A DNA stretch of 9,396 nt. It comes from JAOAFX01 sp049700315 (GTDB lineage: Bacteria > Hydrothermota > Tepidihabitantia > SM23-42 > JAOAFX01). The notes under the pieces were generated by a model. That model was not told where the DNA came from. It did not search any database and worked only from the letters and a program-made list of their open reading frames with translations. The stretch covers positions 1-9,396 of the forward strand of contig JBNAVN010000077.1 of assembly GCA_049700315.1 (NCBI GenBank), given 5' to 3'. A program made the translations under genes and the position numbers. Below, piece after piece: positions 1-5,283 of this stretch (the first letter of the stretch is position 1; each line of letters starts with the position of its first letter).

Positions 1-49
1 AATTCTTAGCCACCTGGACCTAGTGTATAAAAAGGGGTAAAAGTTTAGG
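1..49. repeat. Left copy of 49-bp terminal inverted repeat
   Basis: Bases 1-49 are the exact reverse complement of 9348-9396; identity stops at base 50 (one mismatch, then four chance matches). The reading frame of the methyltransferase gene crosses into it and ends in the residues LNFYPFLYTRSRWLRI, the same tail seen in the unrelated gene at the right end. Two unrelated proteins cannot natively share this tail, so at least one junction is foreign. The likeliest reading is the outer end of a multicopy element (for example an insertion sequence) at which assembly stopped; a chimeric or assembly artefact is the alternative. Confidence 0.9.
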
Positions 50-336
50 AAATTTGATATATATTCAGTATATGAGTTTTCTCTACCAATTTGTCCAGTA
101 TGTTTGTAATCCCTCTGTTGCCAATATGGTGGAGAGGTGATGACACAATCCACACAATTATCAGGTAATTTAGGCAGTACCTTTCTAATATCCCCAATAT
201 ATATGGAGATATCACCGTGTACCTTTGATGGTGGCTTTTTATAATAAGTTTCAATAATACTGAGTTGTTCTTTTACTGCTTCCGGTTTTGATTTTATTGC
301 GATATATTTTTTTATCTTTTTATCTTTGTGCTTCAT
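1..336 (-). CDS. N-terminal fragment of DNA methyltransferase, SPPYW type (N4-cytosine/N6-adenine)
   Basis: The first 112 codons are present and the gene runs off the left edge. After a Lys-rich start, residues about 40-62 form the strand-helix segment that often precedes motif IV, followed by DCVITSPPYW (residues 63-72), the catalytic motif IV. SPPY is typical of N4-cytosine and some N6-adenine amino-methyltransferases. Next comes the family-typical stretch QQRDYKHTGQIGRE (residues 73-86). Motif IV near the N-terminus implies the beta-type order, with the AdoMet-binding FxGxG motif later in the missing part. The native sequence probably ends near residue 96, because the last 16 residues are encoded by the terminal inverted repeat. 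The ATG at 336 lies 7 nt after a good -10 box, so the mRNA is probably leaderless. It is divergent from the DUF2284 remnant. Specificity cannot be told. Confidence 0.85.
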   Translation of the reverse strand, partial: MKHKDKKIKKYIAIKSKPEAVKEQLSIIETYYKKPPSKVHGDISIYIGDIRKVLPKLPDNCVDCVITSPPYWQQRDYKHTGQIGRENSYTEYISNFLNFYPFLYTRSRWLRI

Positions 337-343
337 CTTTATA

Positions 344-371
344 AGTATAATAAATTCTTCTTAAATGTCAA
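344..371 (-). promoter_or_regulatory. Promoter for the left methyltransferase; leaderless type
   Basis: On the minus strand TTGACA (366-371) and TATACT (344-349) are separated by exactly 16 nt. Only 7 nt lie between the -10 box and the ATG at 336, about where transcription should begin. No Shine-Dalgarno sequence is possible in that space. The layout is shared with four other promoters in this window. Confidence 0.75.
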
Positions 372-395
372 GAAATCCATCAAATATGACCACGA

Positions 396-423
396 TTGAC
401 AAACCAAGAAATTTGACTATCCT
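396..423 (+). promoter_or_regulatory. Weak candidate promoter upstream of the DUF2284 remnant
   Basis: TTGACA (396-401), 16 nt, then TATCCT (418-423), which keeps only four of six -10 consensus positions. The leader to the ATG at 474 would be about 45 nt, unlike the leaderless genes nearby. A second TTGACT at 413 has no convincing -10 box at normal spacing. As the downstream gene is broken, this site may be decayed. Confidence 0.3.
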
Positions 424-473
424 TTTACAGGGGCGGGTAATGATAAAAAAAATTAAAAAATAATCGTCTAAAA

Positions 474-879
474 ATGCAAATCTTTAAGAGATATATCCTT
501 AAGGCAAGTAAAATGGGTATTACAAATGCCCGAATAATTGATACCAGGACTATCGTGGTTGCTAACTGGGTTAGATTGAAGTGTCAGTATGGATGCAATG
601 GATATAACAAATATCTCACCTGTCCCCCTTTTTCACCAACACCAGAATACACCCCAGAAGTTGTCAGTGAATATAAAACTGCCTTGCTCTTGCAGATTGA
701 AAAGATCCCACCAGAAAAAGAAGATGAAATCTGGCAGAAATTAAAACGGATAATTAAAAAAAATGGAAGCCTGTGGAATTGATGTTTATCGGACGGTTCG
801 GAACAATGGCTCAAAACTTGAGGTTGTCAAGACTGGAAAATCTCTCTGCTCTTATGTCTGGTTAATACTGATAGAGTGA
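474..879 (+). pseudogene. DUF2284 metal-binding protein, inactivated by internal deletion plus frame change
   Basis: The N-terminal part (474-782 frame) is a clear DUF2284 protein: an RLKC..GC..Y..YLTCPPFSPTPEYT segment with Cys37, Cys41 and Cys50. That frame ends at a TGA (780-782) just after an A8 run (756-763). In the next frame, from 763 to the TGA at 877-879, lies the family C-terminus, MEACGIDVYRTVRN...EVVK...LILIE. Between the two parts, family members carry some 40 residues, including a second cysteine cluster in a GAGPCRLC-like stretch; this is absent here. The lesion is therefore a deletion whose length is not a multiple of three, not a simple homopolymer error. Known members are thought to bind metal or Fe-S clusters; the product here would lack half of the ligands. 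The missing length is recalled from the family, not measured. Confidence 0.85.
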
Positions 880-890
880 AAAAATCAACC

Positions 891-918
891 TTGACATTGC
901 TGAGGTATAAAATATAAT
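891..918 (+). promoter_or_regulatory. Consensus promoter of the restriction-modification operon
   Basis: TTGACA (891-896), exactly 16 nt, TATAAT (913-918): a perfect match in both boxes. Eleven nt separate the -10 box from the ATG at 930, so the leader is about 4-5 nt at most and contains no ribosome-binding site. It starts 11 nt after the end of the DUF2284 remnant. Confidence 0.85.
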
Positions 919-929
919 TATCAGGCATT

Positions 930-2465
930 ATGGCATCAAAAGAAAAAGAACTTGAACAGGCAATTTTAGTGGAAAAGGAAAGAGGAACATCTGATATTGA
1001 GATTGGTCGCAAGTTTGGTGTAACTTATAAATATATTGAGAAAGTTATAACAAAATCAAAAGGTATAAATGTAAGTGGATTTAAGGCAACCAAACAGATA
1101 AAAATATTACATCCTAAAGATTTCAAGGAAGAACAAACAAGCGTATGGAGTTTTAAACAAAGAGGTAATTGGGCAACCCATAGTGGTGAATACCGGGGTA
1201 ATTGGTCACCTTATATTCCAAGAAATGTTATTCTAAAATACTCAAAACCCGGCGAAATTGTATTAGATTATTTTTGCGGAGCAGGAACAACAGCTGTGGA
1301 GTGTAAACTTCTTGGAAGAAGATGTATTGCCCTTGATATTAACGAAAAAGCAATTGAATTAGCAAAACGCAATTTAGACTTTTCAACAGCACCCCTGCAA
1401 TTAAAATTGATTGAGAAAGATAATCAATACGAAACATTTGAGCCACAAGTCATAGTGGGTGATGCACGTAATTTATCCTTCCTAAAGGATAATTCCATAG
1501 ATTTGATTTGTTCGCACCCACCCTATGCAAATATCATTCAATACACTGATTCTAAAGATGGCGACCTGTCTCGTTTGAATATTGATGATTTTCTAAATGA
1601 AATGAGAAAAGTTGCCAGTGAAAGTTTTCGGGTATTAAAGCCAGGCAGACAATGTGCTATTCTAATTGGAGATATGAGAAAGCACAAGTATGTGATTCCT
1701 CTGGGATTTAAATTAATTGATGTGTACTTAAACGCAGGATTCAAACTTCGCGAACTTGTAATAAAACGGCAACATAACTGTAAGACTACTGGATTTTGGT
1801 ATACAAATAGTATAAAGTATAATTTCTTACTTTTAGCTCACGAATATCTTCCTATTTTTGAAAAACCATTGGTTCCTTTAGTTGCTAAAGAAGAAGCCCC
1901 TGTTTATACCTCTATTATCTCTAAACTCATTCAACCGGCATTAAAAAAGAGACTAAAAGAACTTGAAACAACTACTGTATGGATTTTTCCACAAGATGAT
2001 TTCGAAAAAAATCTGGATACCAATGTTATTGAGCGGTATTGGACAAATGATGGATATCTAACAATTCATTTTTCTTCTGATGCAAGTTCTACCATGATTT
2101 TTCCAAAAGCAAGAAAAAAATCAAGAAACAGTTTGATTTACATCAAAGCGGATATTCAATGTAATGATGTTCGCAACTTAGACATCGTCAGTTATTTAAA
2201 AAACATAAAAAGTATCATAGAAAATGAATTTAACAATTTAAATAAAGGTGGAGTGATTGGGATATTAACCAATGACATCAGAAAAGAAAATTATGTAATA
2301 CCACTCGGCAAATTAATCACTGATACAATCAATTTTAATAATCTCGTACTTAAAGAAATAATAATTGTGACTCCAGATGATTGCAAAAACCATTCGGATT
2401 GTATACCAAGCCAATTTTTGAGAATAGTGCACTATTACTTATTGATTTATGAAAGGAAGAAATAA
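930..2465 (+). CDS. DNA amino-methyltransferase with N-terminal helix-turn-helix and a second, degenerate methyltransferase half
   Basis: A 511-residue protein. Residues about 10-45 look like a helix-turn-helix (DIEIGRKFGVTYKYIEKVI). The AdoMet-binding motif I is DYFCGAGTT (113-121), with the acidic motif II region at ALDINEKA (134-141). The catalytic motif IV is SHPPY (195-199), and the following core runs to about residue 310. Motif I before IV makes this the alpha/gamma-like order, unlike the other two methyltransferases here. Residues about 400-511 repeat the core's second half: MRKHKYVIPLG (249-259) is matched by IRKENYVIPLG (450-460). In the copy, motif IV is replaced by a sequence without PPY, so it should be inactive and may serve in target recognition or dimer-like pairing. 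The nuclease gene follows after 9 nt. The expected role is to protect host sites in a restriction-modification pair. Target base and sequence are unknown. Confidence 0.85.
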   Translation: MASKEKELEQAILVEKERGTSDIEIGRKFGVTYKYIEKVITKSKGINVSGFKATKQIKILHPKDFKEEQTSVWSFKQRGNWATHSGEYRGNWSPYIPRNVILKYSKPGEIVLDYFCGAGTTAVECKLLGRRCIALDINEKAIELAKRNLDFSTAPLQLKLIEKDNQYETFEPQVIVGDARNLSFLKDNSIDLICSHPPYANIIQYTDSKDGDLSRLNIDDFLNEMRKVASESFRVLKPGRQCAILIGDMRKHKYVIPLGFKLIDVYLNAGFKLRELVIKRQHNCKTTGFWYTNSIKYNFLLLAHEYLPIFEKPLVPLVAKEEAPVYTSIISKLIQPALKKRLKELETTTVWIFPQDDFEKNLDTNVIERYWTNDGYLTIHFSSDASSTMIFPKARKKSRNSLIYIKADIQCNDVRNLDIVSYLKNIKSIIENEFNNLNKGGVIGILTNDIRKENYVIPLGKLITDTINFNNLVLKEIIIVTPDDCKNHSDCIPSQFLRIVHYYLLIYERKK

Positions 2466-2474
2466 AAATATTGT

Positions 2475-3557
2475 ATGACTAATATCTCAAGATCTGGAGT
2501 ATTTGTAGTGCTTTATGATTTTGATACATTGAAATTGTATTTGCACAAAGGAGTGTATGGTTTTTTAATGCCACCTGTTTATGAAGCAGTAAGTAGAAGA
2601 AGCGGACATTACGCTGCATTGGGTGATTATGCCTGTGTCAGGGAAGGTACACATGTCTTCTTTTTTCTGAAGAGAAAAATAATCTATGGTGGTCAGGTTA
2701 TGGGTTCAAAAAAATATGGCGCATTTTATATCAATGGTAGATATAGCCCCATGGGAAAATTGGCAAACGCAGAATTATACTGGGATGAATCTAAAAGAAT
2801 GTGTTATAAACCAACAAACAACCCTGGAGTATTCGCGCTTCCAAAAATTTCTGGGGAAAGATGCCAACCTTATATTATTTTATTTAGAGATAATTTAGGA
2901 ATTAAAGGAAATGCAATAACTTCAGACCAGTTATACTTTGAATTAGGCAGATATTCTTATCCATTGCCCAGCAACACAATATCAGGTATGGGTTTCTGTA
3001 CAATGACCCCGGGAGAGGTTGACATTCTCTTACATCTCCTGAAGAATGAGCCGATGGATCATTACGATGCTCAAAGTGATGAAAAGATAGAACTCCAGGG
3101 TGAACCATTACCCTTTGAACCTAAATATGGGTTTAGAAGTATTAAAGAAGGTATGGAATTAGCGACAAGTGAAGCACATCTTGAGGCAATGATCCTTGCC
3201 AATCCAGAACTCTTGCCAGAAGATTTAAGACCCAACCCTGAAGATACACTATGTCGTCGAGTTCCAATGTCGCCATTTAAGCCGCCAAAATGGATAGATA
3301 AAGCAAACATTTGTATCTATTCCGAGCCATATATAATTAATGGTACACTTCCTAATAAAATTATTGAGCTAAAAACACGGACTGTCACAAAAGCAGATAT
3401 TGCTCAGATAATTAAATACTTAAAGTGGCTTTATATGGTTTTAAAAGAACAAGCCTCTCAAGTGAAAGTCTATCTTTGTGGACCTTCTTTTAAACCAAAA
3501 ATTGAAAAATTTATTCCCCAGGAATATAGATATCAAGTAAGATTAATAGAATTTTAG
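2475..3557 (+). CDS. Putative restriction endonuclease: PUA/EVE-like N-terminus, NucS/DUF91-like PD-(D/E)XK nuclease C-terminus
   Basis: A 360-residue protein. Residues about 44-78 (GHYAALGDYACVREG, then VFFFLKRKIIYGGQV) resemble the PUA/EVE-like fold found in modified-base readers; this is a pattern judgement. Residues about 231-318 resemble the DUF91/NucS nuclease family. There is a helix EAHLEAMILANPELL (233-247), an acidic residue in WID (Asp275), ELK (298-300), and a QxxxY-type helix starting at Gln311 (QIIKYLKWL). Asp275, Glu298 and Lys300 would form the metal-binding PD-(D/E)XK site. The gene lies 9 nt behind the methyltransferase in the same operon. The nearest purine-rich stretch (2453-2459) sits too far upstream (15 nt) to be a good ribosome-binding site, so translation may depend on coupling. 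I infer a restriction enzyme, possibly one that senses base modification. It is not a family I can name exactly. Confidence 0.7.
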   Translation: MTNISRSGVFVVLYDFDTLKLYLHKGVYGFLMPPVYEAVSRRSGHYAALGDYACVREGTHVFFFLKRKIIYGGQVMGSKKYGAFYINGRYSPMGKLANAELYWDESKRMCYKPTNNPGVFALPKISGERCQPYIILFRDNLGIKGNAITSDQLYFELGRYSYPLPSNTISGMGFCTMTPGEVDILLHLLKNEPMDHYDAQSDEKIELQGEPLPFEPKYGFRSIKEGMELATSEAHLEAMILANPELLPEDLRPNPEDTLCRRVPMSPFKPPKWIDKANICIYSEPYIINGTLPNKIIELKTRTVTKADIAQIIKYLKWLYMVLKEQASQVKVYLCGPSFKPKIEKFIPQEYRYQVRLIEF

Positions 3558-3644
3558 CGTAATTTTCATATAATATTTGCTCATCATTAAACACATAATA
3601 AATTTAAATTTCATTTAATTTGATATTCCGGCAACTACCGAAAA

Positions 3645-3700
3645 TTTGCAACACTTTTCTGCCAGCAACACTTTTCTGCCAGGCAAGAAAATGTTGCAAA
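3645..3700. repeat. Palindromic dispersed repeat, copy 1, with a 17-bp tandem duplication
   Basis: TTTGCAACA (3645-3653) pairs with TGTTGCAAA (3692-3700), and TTTTCT pairs with AGAAAA inside, with one bulged C. The left arm is present twice: a 17-bp unit occurs at 3649-3665 and again at 3666-3682. The core TGCCAGGCA and the arm GAAAATGTTGCA are shared with the copy at 7677-7719. It lies between the nuclease gene and the thioredoxin-like gene and could end transcription of the restriction operon. The rest of 3558-3788 shows no gene. Confidence 0.75.
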
Positions 3701-3738
3701 TGGGAAAAAGAGATTCTTATTTTAAGATTACTGCTATC

Positions 3739-3767
3739 TTGACAATTATATTTTATCTATGTAAGAT
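3739..3767 (+). promoter_or_regulatory. Promoter of the TlpA-like/envelope operon, leadered type
   Basis: TTGACA (3739-3744), 17 nt, TAAGAT (3762-3767). This is weaker in the -10 box than the others, and the leader is about 15 nt. It is followed by GAAAGG (3775-3780), a Shine-Dalgarno-like site 8 nt before the ATG at 3789. This is the only gene start here with both a promoter and a ribosome-binding site. A perfect TATAAT at 3768 would need a 23-nt spacer and is less likely. Confidence 0.55.
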
Positions 3768-3788
3768 TATAATTGAAAGGCTGAAGAG

Positions 3789-4247
3789 ATGAATTTTTTT
3801 ACTCGTTGCATTTTCAAAAGATTCGGGTTAATAGTTATCTTATCAATACTCTATTCCTGCAATAAATTCCAACGGAAGTATACTGCTCCTGATTTTACTC
3901 TCAACGATGTTTTCGGTAACAGTGTGAATTTATTTGACATACTTGATAAAGAAAGACCGGTTTTAATAATCAACTGGGCATTATGGTGTAGAATGAGTAT
4001 TAAAGAACTTGATGCATTGCTGGAATTCGCAGATGAAATGAAATCAATTAATATTAAAATATTAGCAATTCATCAAGATTCAAGACAATCAGCACCAGAA
4101 ATTCTCCATTTTGCCATTGACCACAACTGGATCTGGAATTATTGTATATTACTTGATACTGCTAAAGTCTTCTGCAATTTATATAACATTTTTATGTTGC
4201 CAACAACGATTGCGATTGATAAAAATGGAGAGATATGTTTTACCTGA
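3789..4247 (+). CDS. TlpA/redoxin-like lipoprotein with CxxS active site, cut short by an in-frame TGA
   Basis: A 152-residue product as read. A hydrophobic signal (residues 11-23) ends in LYSC, a lipobox-like site with Cys24, so an envelope-anchored lipoprotein is expected. The thioredoxin-fold features are APDFTL at 33-38, INWALWC (61-67), and the cis-proline region LPTT (137-140) followed by IDKNGEI. The usual WCxxC is WCRMS (66-70): the second cysteine is Ser70, so it cannot form the normal disulfide. Family members normally go on past the final strand. Here a TGA (4245-4247) interrupts, and the missing tail continues in the same frame to a TAA at 4311-4313. The function was probably thiol redox or assembly in the periplasm. 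The product may be a truncated but folded CxxS variant, or the gene may be decaying. It forms an operon with the next gene. Confidence 0.8.
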   Translation: MNFFTRCIFKRFGLIVILSILYSCNKFQRKYTAPDFTLNDVFGNSVNLFDILDKERPVLIINWALWCRMSIKELDALLEFADEMKSINIKILAIHQDSRQSAPEILHFAIDHNWIWNYCILLDTAKVFCNLYNIFMLPTTIAIDKNGEICFT

Positions 4248-4313
4248 CCAGGATATAAATCTGGGGACGAAGAAATTATTATTGATACATTAATGGCACT
4301 TTTTGATAACTAA
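4248..4313 (+). other. In-frame C-terminal tail of the TlpA-like gene beyond the TGA
   Basis: Directly after TGA 4245-4247, and without frame change, 21 sense codons read PGYKSGDEEIIIDTL and MALFDN, then TAA (4311-4313). GYK-GDE followed by an amphipathic helix is the usual end of TlpA/ResA-type proteins. With it, the original gene was about 174 codons, and the space to the following ATG (4329) becomes 15 nt, a normal operon spacing. Confidence 0.8.
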
Positions 4314-4328
4314 CTAAGAAATAATAAT

Positions 4329-5015
4329 ATGATTAGAACCAGAAGTCTAACACGATTTGCAATTATAGTGGCTCTTTGTAGTAGTAAATGTGTGACACCG
4401 CTTTACGAAAAAGCAGAGGTTGGGAATAAATGGATCGGTAATGCCGGAATTTGTTATATGAATTTGACAATGGCTTATACCTCATTTGGCGATGGATGTG
4501 CCTTCAATCCTTCACATCATTATAGCAATTTTCAGATAATCCGTTCTGATATTTCTGGTGGCTACGCAATAAAAAATAGATTCAGCATCGGTGCTCGCGG
4601 TGCGTTTCAGTTCAATAACGAAGATGATCTAAAAACAACCAATAAGAGATATGAACAATTTCCATTATTTGATTTGGGATTATGGTCAAAGTTGAATATA
4701 TATAACGACCCCACGTTGTGCTTCTCGGTAAAATACGATATGGGATTAAATAATATTGTTGTTGCAGGTAATTTATATTTTATGCTCGGTATAAAATCAA
4801 AGGGGATTGAAAGATTTACCATTTCACTATTTACTCATCCAGCTACTTCAGTAAATTTCGCCAACCGAATAACATCATCTGGATTATTCCTGTCGGTTCA
4901 CAAAATACCATTGTTAAACCGAACAGTTATGGTGGGCACTAATTTTTTCTTTAACCAGGATCTTGCTCTGGATAAAGAACATTATATTATGATCTTTGCT
5001 GGTATCGGAATGTGA
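4329..5015 (+). CDS. Small exported beta-barrel-like envelope protein, unrecognised family
   Basis: A 228-residue protein. The N-terminus has positive residues, a short hydrophobic stretch (RFAIIVAL, residues 9-16) and Cys17 and Cys21, followed by VTPLYEKA. This may be a lipoprotein signal, but the residues before each Cys do not fit a standard lipobox. The remainder alternates polar and hydrophobic residues with Gly and aromatics at turns (for example SIGARGAFQF, LCFSVKYDMGL, GNLYFMLGIKS, RTVMVGTNFFF), as in small outer-membrane barrels of about eight strands. It ends in GIGM, not the usual terminal Phe, so insertion as a classical outer-membrane protein is not certain. It lies 15 nt after the restored end of the TlpA-like gene, with no clear ribosome-binding site, so the two are probably cotranscribed. 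The function is unknown. Confidence 0.65.
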   Translation: MIRTRSLTRFAIIVALCSSKCVTPLYEKAEVGNKWIGNAGICYMNLTMAYTSFGDGCAFNPSHHYSNFQIIRSDISGGYAIKNRFSIGARGAFQFNNEDDLKTTNKRYEQFPLFDLGLWSKLNIYNDPTLCFSVKYDMGLNNIVVAGNLYFMLGIKSKGIERFTISLFTHPATSVNFANRITSSGLFLSVHKIPLLNRTVMVGTNFFFNQDLALDKEHYIMIFAGIGM

Positions 5016-5199
5016 AGTCAGCGTATCATGGAAATAATTATTTTTCTATAGGTAGATAAAAGGAAAAAATTTGATTTGATACTGATAAAGTGAAGATTTA
5101 AAGATAAATTTTGAAGCAAATAAATTCACTACTCCGTTGCTAAATCCCATTTTTTATAGAAGTTTGTTGCACAAATAAGCATAATAAAGGTTTTAATAT

Positions 5200-5231
5200 C
5201 AATCTTTTGGCAAAGTTGCCAAGCAAAATTG
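5200..5231. repeat. Imperfect inverted repeat upstream of the dikinase-like gene
   Basis: The core TTGGCAA-AG-TTGCCAA (5207-5222) is a perfect 7+7 palindrome. Outer CAAT (5200-5203) and ATTG (5228-5231) pair with a few unpaired bases between. It ends 17 nt before the -35 box at 5249. It could be an activator or repressor site, or a weak terminator without a T-tract. The loop is very short for RNA, which favours a DNA-binding site. Confidence 0.4.
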
Positions 5232-5248
5232 ATTACCTGAGCTGCTTC

Positions 5249-5276
5249 TTGACCTCGGGGGCAAAAACTGTATAAT
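5249..5276 (+). promoter_or_regulatory. Promoter of the dikinase-like gene; leaderless type
   Basis: TTGACC (5249-5254), exactly 16 nt, TATAAT (5271-5276), then 7 nt (TTAAACA) to the ATG at 5284. The expected transcription start falls on or next to the start codon, and there is no ribosome-binding site. Confidence 0.8.
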
Positions 5277-5283
5277 TTAAACA

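Noticed and set aside
440..463. Tiny frame ATG...TAA (MIKKIKK) after a G-rich stretch upstream of the DUF2284 remnant
   Set aside because: Seven lysine/isoleucine codons in an A-rich run; chance is sufficient, and it does not join the DUF2284 frame.
3645..3700. CRISPR-like array
   Set aside because: Only one adjacent 17-bp duplication without spacers, and no cas genes; it belongs to a palindromic repeat.
3768..3773. TATAAT as the -10 box for the TlpA-like gene
   Set aside because: The spacer from TTGACA would be 23 nt; TAAGAT at 17 nt is the better partner.
4245..4247. Recoding of TGA (Trp, Gly or selenocysteine) as a general code change
   Set aside because: TGA ends other genes here cleanly (5013-5015 and the methyltransferase stop at 8067-8069), Trp is TGG throughout, and the TGA is not at the redox site.
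4111..4293. Overlapping open frame inside the TlpA-like gene and its tail
   Set aside because: Different frame from the clear thioredoxin-fold protein, no domain-like sequence, no ribosome-binding site.
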